Shown one piece after another: positions 1-7,885 of a stretch of 64,000 nucleotides of DNA (the stretch's first letter is position 1; each line of letters starts with the position of its first letter). Origin of the DNA: Pseudarthrobacter raffinosi (lineage in GTDB: Bacteria > Actinomycetota > Actinomycetes > Actinomycetales > Micrococcaceae); contig NZ_JAMXBH010000005.1 of NCBI RefSeq assembly GCF_023913735.1, forward strand, positions 124,001 through 188,000. The letters are read 5' to 3'. Below the pieces are notes generated by a model. That model was not told the DNA's origin. It saw nothing but the letters and a program-made list of their open reading frames with translations, and made no database searches. The position numbers were made by a program, and so were the translations under genes.

Positions 1-503
1 TCGAAGAGGTCTTTCCGATAGTAGAGGAGCTGCTGCCAGGAGGAGTCGGGGACCGACAGCTGCTGGTCGCCGTCCCGCGTCAGCTCGAGGGCCCGCTCGG
101 AGAATGTGCTTGCACCCAGGCTCTCGATGACCGCCTTGTTGCTTGCGGGGTCCACCAGGTCGTTAGCGGCGAGCGTGCGGACCTGCGCAAGTGAAATGGA
201 GCCGATGACATCCGGGAGGTCCCCGGCTGCAGCGGATGAGGTCAGGACCTGGTTGAACTGGTCCTCCGGCACGCCCACCAGGTCAACCTGAACGCCCGTG
301 GCGGCGGTGAACTTGGCGATGATCTCCTCCGTTTTGGCGACGCGATCCGGCAGGGTGTCCGCCGTCCAGACGGTGATCGCCTGCGTGCCGCCAGTGGTTT
401 GGCCGCCATTCGAACCTTCGTTGGGTGTGCAGCCTGCCAGCATTGCCATGGTCAGCGACGCTGCCGCAATCACGGCCACTTGTGAGCGGCCTCTGGTTCT
501 CAT
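1..503 (-). CDS. Extracellular solute-binding lipoprotein of a sugar ABC importer (N-terminal part, runs off window)
   Basis: The first 167 or so residues are present and the rest lies beyond the left edge. The start is a basic n-region followed by a hydrophobic stretch and the lipobox LAGC, so the protein should be lipid-anchored outside the membrane. The mature part begins with a Ser/Gly/Thr linker and then ITVWTAD, followed by a typical family-1 binding-protein N-lobe (KFTAATGVQVDLVGV, LPDVIGS). GGAG lies about ten bases before the ATG, and an in-frame GTG directly precedes it. A divergent ROK regulator suggests carbohydrate import under ROK control. The ligand cannot be told from this fragment. 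Confidence 0.8.
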   Translation of the reverse strand, partial: MRTRGRSQVAVIAAASLTMAMLAGCTPNEGSNGGQTTGGTQAITVWTADTLPDRVAKTEEIIAKFTAATGVQVDLVGVPEDQFNQVLTSSAAAGDLPDVIGSISLAQVRTLAANDLVDPASNKAVIESLGASTFSERALELTRDGDQQLSVPDSSWQQLLYYRKDLF

Positions 504-682
504 CACTTCGATGCTCCTGTCTTCGGCGGCCCCGGAAACGGTGCCGCGGATTCGCGCGCTGGGCCCCCGTTTCCGTCTGGCCCGGACCGCTTCGGCCGGG
601 CCAGCAAACAGGTACTGAAAAACTTCCCGGCCGTGAGCGCAGTCACAAAGCCGGGACTTGTGCCTAAAGGCTATCCAAATGT

Positions 683-698
683 TGTCTAGCTGTCTAGC
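683..698. promoter_or_regulatory. Tandem TGTCTAGC direct repeat between the sugar-binding protein and the ROK gene
   Basis: Two exact head-to-tail copies of TGTCTAGC lie in the divergent intergenic region. A TTGACT hexamer (minus strand) is about 15 bp away, on the ROK side. ROK repressors commonly bind in such spaces, so this is a candidate operator. The assignment is inferred from position only. Confidence 0.35.
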
Positions 699-801
699 AT
701 TAGCTGCAGAGTCAATCGACACGGGCGCAAGCAGGTTGTGCCTCCTCCACCTCAGGAGCACCTAGGATTGCCAAAGTGCCTTTAAACCGTAGGAGCCGCA
801 G

Positions 802-1950
802 ATGTACGTGGGACCAGGGGACGTCCTTCAACTGATCCGGTCGGGTAAAGCCCGGACGCGCGGGGACCTCCAGGAGGAAACAGGCATGTCCCGCATGACG
901 GTGGCACAGCGCGTGGATGCGCTCCTGAAGGCCGAACTGATCCGCGAGGCCGGCACTGCCAGGCCATCCGGCGGACGCCGCCCCACTGACCTGGCCTTCA
1001 ACCTCCAGCACTCCTGCACGATTTCAGCGTCGGTTGAAACAACCTCCACCCGCGTCGCCCTCACCGACCTCAGCGGGGCCATCGTGGCCGATGAGCCCCT
1101 GGATATTGCGGTCGACGACGGACCGGAGAAAGTCCTGCACGGCATCATCGAAGCGGGACACAGACTCCTTAAGCGGTCCAAGACGCCGGCGTCGAAGGTC
1201 TCGGGGGTGGGCGTCTCCATCCCCGGCCCGGTGGATCCGCACACCCTCCGGCCCAGCCAGCCGCCCATCATGCCAGGCTGGGACGCCTACCCGATCGTGG
1301 AGTTCATCCAGGACGCGTTCCCGGTTCCGGTCCTGGTGGAAAACGACGCGGACGCGATGGCTGTCGGCGAATACAGCGCGGGCTTTGCCGGCGTCACCTC
1401 ACTCTGCCTGGTGAAGGTTTCCACCGGCATCGGCACGGGGCTGGTCATCGGCGGGCAGATCTACCAAGGCGTCGACGGCGGCGCGGGCGACATAGGCCAT
1501 GTCCGCCATCCTGCTTTCGCTGGGCTGCGGTGCCAATGCGGGTCCTTCGGCTGCCTGGCCGCGGGAGCCAGCGGAGGCGCCATCGCCCGCGAGCTCGCAG
1601 GCCTCGGCATCGAGGCTTCCTCAGGGCGGGATGTGCGCCAGCAGCTGCTGGCGGGAAACGTCGACACCATGCGGCTGACACACGAAGCGGGCCGGCGGCT
1701 GGGCGAAGTGATGGCCACCGTGGTGTGCCTGCTTAACCCCGCAGTCCTGCTCATTGCCGGAGACCTTGCCTCGTCCTCGCTGATCGGCGGCATCCGCGAA
1801 ACGCTGTACCCCATGTCGCTCCCCCGGGCCACGCGTCACCTTGACGTCCGGCTTGCAGCCCTGGGCGAAGACGCCGGAATCCGCGGGATGTCCTCCCTGT
1901 TGGTGAACCAAGTTTTCTCTGCTTCCGCGGTCAACGCCCGGCTCGGCTGA
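802..1950 (+). CDS. ROK family transcriptional regulator
   Basis: A 382-residue protein with an N-terminal winged helix (about residues 8-60, including TRGDLQEETGMSRMTVAQRV) and a ROK sugar-kinase-like domain. The ATP-site motif GVSIPGPV, the END segment, the GTGL loop and the ROK zinc motif CQCGSFGC are all visible. The usual Glu after the zinc motif is Ala, and the GEIGH-type motif reads GDIGH. AGGAG precedes the ATG at good spacing. It is divergent from a sugar ABC lipoprotein gene, so it probably represses that importer until a sugar or sugar phosphate binds. Family assignment is firm; the inducer is unknown. Confidence 0.88.
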   Translation: MYVGPGDVLQLIRSGKARTRGDLQEETGMSRMTVAQRVDALLKAELIREAGTARPSGGRRPTDLAFNLQHSCTISASVETTSTRVALTDLSGAIVADEPLDIAVDDGPEKVLHGIIEAGHRLLKRSKTPASKVSGVGVSIPGPVDPHTLRPSQPPIMPGWDAYPIVEFIQDAFPVPVLVENDADAMAVGEYSAGFAGVTSLCLVKVSTGIGTGLVIGGQIYQGVDGGAGDIGHVRHPAFAGLRCQCGSFGCLAAGASGGAIARELAGLGIEASSGRDVRQQLLAGNVDTMRLTHEAGRRLGEVMATVVCLLNPAVLLIAGDLASSSLIGGIRETLYPMSLPRATRHLDVRLAALGEDAGIRGMSSLLVNQVFSASAVNARLG

Positions 1951-1970
1951 GCGCGGCCGGCAACTGACCG

Positions 1971-2324
1971 CTACGCCCGAGCGCGCGGGGCCAATGCGGT
2001 GTTCAAGAACTCCAGGTGCACCGGCGTGATGGCCACCGCGGCCACCGCGTAATCCGGGTGCTTGCGGACGTACTTCTTGATGAAGGGGCAGACCGGGACG
2101 ATGGCGCGGCCCTCCTCAACCGTTTCATTGAGCGCCACCTTGGCGAGCTTGCCCGCAAGTCCCTGGCCGCCGTATTCCTCATTGATCACCGTGTGGTAGA
2201 AAATCCGCTGCGGCGAGCCGCCGCCGTCGTACTCCTTGTACACGGCTTTACCAATGACGTTCCCGCCGGTCAGCACTTCGAAGCGCTGGCGCTCCGGGTT
2301 GTGGCGGATGGTGACATCGTGCAC
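1971..2324 (-). CDS. Small GNAT-type N-acetyltransferase (YjdJ-like)
   Basis: A 117-residue single-domain protein. It carries a compact acetyl-CoA loop (EEYGGQGLAGKL, about residues 50-61) and the C-terminal CPFIKKYVRKHPDY motif of the short YjdJ-like Gcn5-related acetyltransferases. It is convergent with the ROK gene 20 bp away. The substrate is unknown, and proteins of this size are often poorly characterised. Confidence 0.8.
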   Translation of the reverse strand: MHDVTIRHNPERQRFEVLTGGNVIGKAVYKEYDGGGSPQRIFYHTVINEEYGGQGLAGKLAKVALNETVEEGRAIVPVCPFIKKYVRKHPDYAVAAVAITPVHLEFLNTALAPRARA

Positions 2325-2391
2325 GGGATCTCCTCGGTTCGGCTTCTCGTACAGCCTAACCTCGGTACCCCCGCCCTTATTTCGCCTCCCG

Positions 2392-3585
2392 CTAACAGGC
2401 CAGATTGAGCGCGTTCACGGCTGCTTCGGCCATCTCGAGCGACCGCCAGTCTTCGAAACCAACGGGGTCCGGGACGGGTTCACGGGCCACCGCCATGGCC
2501 ACCTGCCGGGACCCGTCTGCGCTGATCAGCGCGAGTGCCGCATATCCCCGCACCACGCCGACATGGCCAAAATAGTCATTATTGGAGCACTCGTCGTACT
2601 GCCTCACAAGGCCAAGGCCGAACGTTTCGTACTTTGGATGATGCATCTCCTGCACGCTTTGGAGCGTCAGCAGGGTCCCTTTCTGCAGGGCCGCGAAATA
2701 GGTGTTGAGTTCCGGGACGGTGGAAATCATCCCGGTGTCGGGGGAACCGGTGTGGAAAGGAGCGAGCGCTTTGTCCTCCAGCTCGCCGGTTTCCGTCCGG
2801 GTGTAGCCGTGGAGCATCCGCTGCGGGCCCGGCTGCTCCCCCGTCATCAGGGTGTCCTGCAGCGCCAAGGGCACCACGTTGTCGTCGTGAATGACCTCTC
2901 CGATGTCCTTGCCCCGCAGCTTCTCGACGAGGAGGGCTGACGCCGAATAATTCGTGCCGGAGTAGCTGTACAGGCTGCCCGATCCGCCGGTCCAGGGCAT
3001 GCCCGCAACGAACGACACACGTTGTTCATGGGTGAAGGGCCCGTCAACTATGTGGATGGGCGATACCCAATAGTCGGGCATCCCGGACCGGTGGCTGAGG
3101 AGGCTGCGTATGGTGATGGGTCCAGGCGGCTTGATGATGTTCTCGAAGTCCGGCAGGTACTTCTGGATAGGGTCATCCAGAAGGACTTTTCCCTCCTCCA
3201 CCAGCTTCATGACGGACACCGCCACCATGGTGGTGGTGATGTCGCCGATATGGGTCTGGTCACTCAACTGCACGGGTTCCTGGGTTTCAAGGCTGCGGAT
3301 GCCTTCGGCCGAGGACCATTCGCCCAGCCTTGACTTCAGCTGGATGATGACGGCCGTCGCTCCTCTTGCGCGCATTTCCTCGCTGTACTTTTCCAGCACA
3401 GCAACAAAGGCCCGCGTCTTCGGGGCCGTCGCCGTCGCCGTCGCCGGAGAGGATTGAACAGTCGGGGACTGCTGATCTGGCGGATCCGGGGCGCTGGTGC
3501 AGCCTGCGAGCGAGGCCAGCAGCGCGGCCGCTGCCACGGCGACCGCAAGGCCGGAGGAGCTGAATCCATGAACGACTGCCTGCAC
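2392..3585 (-). CDS. Secreted beta-lactamase-fold (serine hydrolase-like) lipoprotein lacking the catalytic Ser-x-x-Lys
   Basis: I start at a GTG preceded by AAGGGA at good spacing (397 residues); the open frame extends further upstream but that stretch is not protein-like. The start gives a hydrophobic signal segment and a lipobox (LASLAGC), so the protein is probably an exported lipoprotein. The rest follows the class C/EstB fold: the segment LVEEGKVLLDDPIQKYLPDF, RSLLSHRSGM and a late GHVG. Where the family has S-x-x-K the sequence reads GDITTTM (about residues 113-119), so Ser is Asp and Lys is Thr. The Tyr-x-Asn motif reads YSGTN. Family membership is clear, but hydrolase activity is doubtful; a binding role is possible. 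Confidence 0.75.
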   Translation of the reverse strand: MQAVVHGFSSSGLAVAVAAAALLASLAGCTSAPDPPDQQSPTVQSSPATATATAPKTRAFVAVLEKYSEEMRARGATAVIIQLKSRLGEWSSAEGIRSLETQEPVQLSDQTHIGDITTTMVAVSVMKLVEEGKVLLDDPIQKYLPDFENIIKPPGPITIRSLLSHRSGMPDYWVSPIHIVDGPFTHEQRVSFVAGMPWTGGSGSLYSYSGTNYSASALLVEKLRGKDIGEVIHDDNVVPLALQDTLMTGEQPGPQRMLHGYTRTETGELEDKALAPFHTGSPDTGMISTVPELNTYFAALQKGTLLTLQSVQEMHHPKYETFGLGLVRQYDECSNNDYFGHVGVVRGYAALALISADGSRQVAMAVAREPVPDPVGFEDWRSLEMAEAAVNALNLAC

Positions 3586-3796
3586 CCACGTCCCTTCACG
3601 GGGCCGGTCAGCAACTGAACTCCCAAGAGACCGCCAACTGCCCCGGCACCTTCGACATTCCTCAGGGCAAAACGGAGTGTCAAGGACGCTGCCGCAGCCC
3701 GGTGACGCAGCCGCCCAGGCCTTGTAGTGTCGTTGGCAATGGGCCAGGACTCCCCCTGCCGCCCACCAGCAGCGAACCGGCAACCTAGGAGCGAAC

Positions 3797-4126
3797 ATGA
3801 CTGTTGACGAGAACGAAGCCCAGGTCCTGGACCAGTGGACCCAGCGACTGGCCCAGGCACTGCAGATCCTGGACCTGGAGGTGGATCAGGAACTCCTCCT
3901 TGATCTGGCCAGGAAGTCTGCCGGCTCGGTGATCCATGCGGCTGCACCGGTCACCACGTTCCTGGTGGGTTACGCCGCAGGGCTCGCCGCCGGCAACGGC
4001 AGCGCCGGATCCAAGGAAAAGTCGACGGCGGCAGTCACCCAGGCGGCCGACGTCGCCTTCCGGCTGTGCGAGGACGGGCACGACGGCGGCCCGGCGGCTG
4101 GGGGCTGGGCGGACACGGGCCAGTAG
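3797..4126 (+). CDS. DUF6457 domain protein
   Basis: A 109-residue, mainly helical acidic protein. It has a DUF6457-like core (LDLARKSAGSVIHAAAPVTTFLVGYAAGL, about residues 34-63). In actinobacteria this domain tends to occur beside, or fused to, molybdenum-cofactor proteins. Here it converges on a molybdopterin oxidoreductase 33 bp away, which fits that link. No catalytic motif is visible and the role is unknown. Confidence 0.65.
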   Translation: MTVDENEAQVLDQWTQRLAQALQILDLEVDQELLLDLARKSAGSVIHAAAPVTTFLVGYAAGLAAGNGSAGSKEKSTAAVTQAADVAFRLCEDGHDGGPAAGGWADTGQ

Positions 4127-4159
4127 GGAGCCCCGGCCACCGGGTCTCGCTCCCCACCG

Positions 4160-6460
4160 TTAACCGGCTACCGGCTCCAGCCGGACGATCACTTCCTTCG
4201 ACGCCGGCGTCTGGCTGCCCTCGGCCACGCTGTCCAGCGGCACCAGCACGTTGGCCTCAGGGTAGTAGGCTGCCGCGCAGCCGGCCGCCGTGGGGTAGGA
4301 GACCACCCGGAAGTTCCGCAGCACCCGCTCCACGTTGTCCTGGTACACGCCGTGGATATCCACGTGCTGCCCGTCGCTGAGTCCCAGTTCGGCGAGGTCC
4401 CCAGGGCTGACAAACACCACTTCGCGGCCCTTCTTGATGCCCCGGTAGCGGTCGTTGTTGCCATAGATCGTGGTGTTGAACTGGTCGTGCGAGCGCATGC
4501 TCTGCAGGATCAGCGTTCCGGCCGGCCGCTCCATATGTTCGAGCTCGTTTACGGTGAGCATGGCCTTGCCCGTCGGGGTGGTGAACGTCCGCGAATCCCG
4601 TGGCCCGTTCGGGAGCACAAAACCGCCGTCCTGCCGGATCTTCCGGTTGTAGTCCTCGCAGCCGCTGACCACGTGCGAGATGTGGTCCCGGATGAGGTCG
4701 TAGTTCTTCTCGAACCCGGCCCAGTCCGCCTGCACGGAGTCACCCACCACTTTTTGGGCCAGCCTGCTGACGATGGCCACTTCGGACAGCAGGCCAGGCG
4801 CCACCGGCTCCACCGTCCCGTGTGAGGCATGCACGGCGCAGACCGTGTCCTCCACGGACACAAACTGCGGACCCGATTCCTGCATGTCAATCTCCGTGCG
4901 GCCCATCGTGGGCAGGATCAGCGCCTCGGCGCCGGTGACCGTGTGCGAGCGGTTGAGTTTGGTGGAAATCTGGACCGAGAGCTCGGTGTTCTCCATCGCC
5001 GCGAACGCCGCGTGGGTGTCCGAAATGGCTCCCACGAAGTTACCGCCCATGGCCACGAAAACCTTGATGCCGCCGTCGCGCATTTGCCTGATGGTTTCGA
5101 CGGCGTCGACGCCGTGTTCGCGCGGCGGTTCAAAGCTGAATTCCTTGCCGAGGGCGTCCAAGAATGCCGGCGGCATCTGCTCCCAGATGCCCATGGTGCG
5201 GTCGCCCTGGACGTTGCTGTGGCCGCGGATGGGAGAGGCACCGGCGCCGGGCTTGCCGATATTGCCCCGGAGCAGCAGAAGGTTGATGATCTCCTTGATG
5301 GTGGCCACACCCTTCTTGTGCTGGGTGATGCCCATGGCCCAGGTGATGATCACCTTCTCCGCCCTGAGATAACGGTCTGCGAGTTCGTCGATATCCTCGG
5401 TCCGCAGGCCAGTGGCCGCCAGCACGGCAGCCTCGTCCAGCTGGGAAAGGTGCTCGCGAAGCTCCTCCAGACCTTGGCAGTGTTCGGCGAGGAACGCGTG
5501 GTCCAGCACCGTGCCCGGATTCGCAGCTTCGGCGTCCAGGACCCGCTTGGAGACGGCCTGGAGCAGGGCCATGTCCCCGCCGATGCGGACCTGCAGGAAC
5601 TGGTCGGCGATCTCCGTGCCGCGGCCAATGATCCCCTTGACCTTCTGCGGGTTCTTGTAGCGCATCAGGCCCGCTTCCGGCAGCGGATTCACGGCCACAA
5701 TGCTGGCTCCCGCCTCCTTGGCTTCCTCCAAGGCGGTCAGCATCCGCGGGTGGTTGGTGCCCGGGTTCTGGCCCATCACGATGATCAGGTCCGCCTTGGC
5801 GAAGTCATCGTAGGAGATGGTGGCCTTGCCGATGCCGATGGTCTGGCCCATGGCCCAGCCAGAGGACTCGTGGCACATGTTGGAGCAGTCCGGCAGGTTG
5901 TTGGTCCCGTAGGCCCGGACAAACAGCTGGTAGAGGAACGCGGCCTCGTTGGAGGTCCGGCCGCTGGTGTAGAAGGCGGTCTGGTCCGGGCTCGACAGCC
6001 CTTTAAGCTTCTCGGCGACGATGGTGAACGCCTGCTCCCAGCTGACCGGCCGGTAGTGGTCCTCCCCCGCTGGCTTGTGGACAGGCTCGGTGAGGCGCCC
6101 CTGCATCCCCAGCCAGTACTCGGACCGCTGCCGCAGCTCACTGACCGGGTTCTCGGCCCAGAATTCGGAGCCGATCACCACCGGAGTGGCCTCCCAGGTG
6201 ACAGCCTTGGCGCCGTTTTCGCAGAACTCGAACGTCTTGCGGTGCCCCGGGTCCGGCCACGCGCAGCTCATGCAGTCGAAACCGTCCTTCTGGTTCAGGG
6301 CAAGCAGGGTTTTCCCGGTCCTGACCAGGCCCATGTGCTGCACGGCCGGCTCCAACGAGTGGTAGACGCCCGGGACGCCGGCGGCCCACGTCTTGGGGTG
6401 GCCGCTGACCTCGATGTCAGCCTCGTTGGCCTCTTCTACGTGCGGGTTCTTGCGTGCCAC
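4160..6460 (-). CDS. FdhF/YdeP-type molybdopterin oxidoreductase (first copy)
   Basis: A 766-residue protein starting at a GTG with AAGGAG eight bases upstream. The frame stays open 434 codons further upstream, but only as an antisense shadow of the terC-like gene. The N-terminus has a reduced cysteine set (DCMSCAWP and then EFCENG, about residues 60-85) rather than the full ferredoxin motif of classical formate dehydrogenases. The cofactor region has SGRTSNEAAFLYQLF, the NMCHESSG segment around residue 192, MGQNPGTNHPRML and RGHSNVQGDRTMGI. The C-terminal dinucleotide-binding domain has MRSHDQFNTTIYG. This is the YdeP-like family, whose substrate is generally unproven; formate is a guess. 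A paralog lies about 22 kb away. Confidence 0.85.
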   Translation of the reverse strand: MARKNPHVEEANEADIEVSGHPKTWAAGVPGVYHSLEPAVQHMGLVRTGKTLLALNQKDGFDCMSCAWPDPGHRKTFEFCENGAKAVTWEATPVVIGSEFWAENPVSELRQRSEYWLGMQGRLTEPVHKPAGEDHYRPVSWEQAFTIVAEKLKGLSSPDQTAFYTSGRTSNEAAFLYQLFVRAYGTNNLPDCSNMCHESSGWAMGQTIGIGKATISYDDFAKADLIIVMGQNPGTNHPRMLTALEEAKEAGASIVAVNPLPEAGLMRYKNPQKVKGIIGRGTEIADQFLQVRIGGDMALLQAVSKRVLDAEAANPGTVLDHAFLAEHCQGLEELREHLSQLDEAAVLAATGLRTEDIDELADRYLRAEKVIITWAMGITQHKKGVATIKEIINLLLLRGNIGKPGAGASPIRGHSNVQGDRTMGIWEQMPPAFLDALGKEFSFEPPREHGVDAVETIRQMRDGGIKVFVAMGGNFVGAISDTHAAFAAMENTELSVQISTKLNRSHTVTGAEALILPTMGRTEIDMQESGPQFVSVEDTVCAVHASHGTVEPVAPGLLSEVAIVSRLAQKVVGDSVQADWAGFEKNYDLIRDHISHVVSGCEDYNRKIRQDGGFVLPNGPRDSRTFTTPTGKAMLTVNELEHMERPAGTLILQSMRSHDQFNTTIYGNNDRYRGIKKGREVVFVSPGDLAELGLSDGQHVDIHGVYQDNVERVLRNFRVVSYPTAAGCAAAYYPEANVLVPLDSVAEGSQTPASKEVIVRLEPVAG

Positions 6461-6533
6461 GTTGCACTCTCCTTGGTTCAAGCTCACATCGGCAGCGCAC
6501 CGGTTTTCAGCGCGGTGTGACGGTCCCAGTCCA

Positions 6534-6546
6534 CCCTTATTAAGGG
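6534..6546. promoter_or_regulatory. Perfect palindrome CCCTTATTAAGGG in a divergent promoter region
   Basis: Six-base arms around one T lie between the divergent oxidoreductase and TerC genes, 52 bp before the TerC start. Position and symmetry suggest a repressor site. No regulator is identified. Confidence 0.35.
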
Positions 6547-6598
6547 GGTCATCCAAGTCAAGCAGGACTAACGGCAAACGCCTAGGTAGGGTGGACTG

Positions 6599-7795
6599 AT
6601 GGACGTCCCTCCCTTTGTCTGGACCCTGACCATCGCGGGAATTGTGGGCCTGCTGGCTTTCGATTTCTTCTTCCATGTCCGTAAGGCCCACACCCCCACC
6701 CTCAAGGAATCGGCCATCTGGTCCTCCATCTATGTGGGGATCGCCCTCCTCTTTGGCCTGGGCGTGCTGTTGTTCGGCGGCACCACTATGGGCACCGAGT
6801 ACTTTGCCGGGTACATCACGGAGAAGGCACTGTCCGTGGACAACCTCTTTGTGTTCCTGATCATCATGGCCAGCTTCAAGGTCCCCCGTGCGGACCAGCA
6901 GAAGGTGCTGCTCTTCGGCATCGTGCTTTCGCTGATCGCCCGGACGGCGTTCATTTTCCTTGGCGCCGCTTTGATCAACAGCTTCGCGTGGGTGTTCTAC
7001 ATCTTCGGCCTGATCCTGCTGATCACAGCGGGGAACCTGCTCAAGCCGGACAATCACGACGACGACTCCGAAGGTTTGGTGGTCAGGCTCGCCAAAAAGT
7101 ACCTCCCGGCGTCGGCCCATTACGATGGCGACAAACTCTTCACCCATGAGAACGGCAAGCGCGTCCTCACCCCGATGCTCCTGGTGATGGTTGCCATTGG
7201 CGGCACCGACATCCTGTTTGCACTGGACTCCATCCCCGCCATCTTCGGCCTCACGCAGAACGTCTTCATCGTCTTCACGGCCACCGCGTTCTCGCTCATG
7301 GGCCTGCGCCAGCTCTTCTTCCTGATCGACGGACTGCTGGACCGGCTGATCTTCCTTGCCTACGGTCTCGCCGCCATCCTCGGCTTCATCGGCGTCAAGC
7401 TCATCCTGCATGCCCTGCACGAGAACAACCTGCCGTTCATCAACGACGGCGAGCACGTCAACGTCATCGAAGTCAGCACCGGCGTGTCCCTGACCGTGAT
7501 CCTGGGCGTCCTGGCGGTCACCGTCCTGGCCTCGATCTTCAGCCCCAAGGGCAAGGCCAAGAACGCGGTTTCCGGCGCCAAACGGCACGCCACCGAATAC
7601 CTGGACCTCAACTACGAAACGGACATGGCGGAGCGGGACAAGCTCTTCGCCCGGATGGTCCGGGAGGAAGACCAGATCCGCAGCCTGCCGGAGAAGTACA
7701 AACGGCTTATCCGCAACGAAACCGAATTCATGGACCTCCTCCGCAAAGCCCACACCGAGCACGACGACGCGCAGGTGCGGGCAGCACAGGACTAG
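6599..7795 (+). CDS. TerC family integral membrane protein (Alx/TerC-like)
   Basis: A 398-residue polytopic membrane protein with about nine predicted helices. The two acidic signatures of the family are present: EKALSVDNLFVFLI (about residue 75) and TDILFALDSIPAIFG (about residue 203). The family is linked to metal (manganese, tellurite) export or metallation of exported proteins. The C-terminal 70 residues form a charged cytoplasmic tail (YLDLNYETDMAERDKLFARMVREEDQ), longer than in the minimal family member. GGTAGGG lies a few bases before the ATG. Confidence 0.88.
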   Translation: MDVPPFVWTLTIAGIVGLLAFDFFFHVRKAHTPTLKESAIWSSIYVGIALLFGLGVLLFGGTTMGTEYFAGYITEKALSVDNLFVFLIIMASFKVPRADQQKVLLFGIVLSLIARTAFIFLGAALINSFAWVFYIFGLILLITAGNLLKPDNHDDDSEGLVVRLAKKYLPASAHYDGDKLFTHENGKRVLTPMLLVMVAIGGTDILFALDSIPAIFGLTQNVFIVFTATAFSLMGLRQLFFLIDGLLDRLIFLAYGLAAILGFIGVKLILHALHENNLPFINDGEHVNVIEVSTGVSLTVILGVLAVTVLASIFSPKGKAKNAVSGAKRHATEYLDLNYETDMAERDKLFARMVREEDQIRSLPEKYKRLIRNETEFMDLLRKAHTEHDDAQVRAAQD

Positions 7796-7885
7796 CCGGG
7801 GGCCTTATTGTCAGCCCCTCTTGCTAGATTCAAACCAGCGCCAGGGGAACTGCCCTCCGGCCAGGCACGTCAATGGGGAGGCCCC

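Noticed and set aside
6461..7762. Open frame extending the first oxidoreductase by 434 codons across the terC-like gene
   Set aside because: The extension is antisense to a clear membrane-protein gene, has repetitive charged composition, and a good GTG start with AAGGAG exists at 6460.
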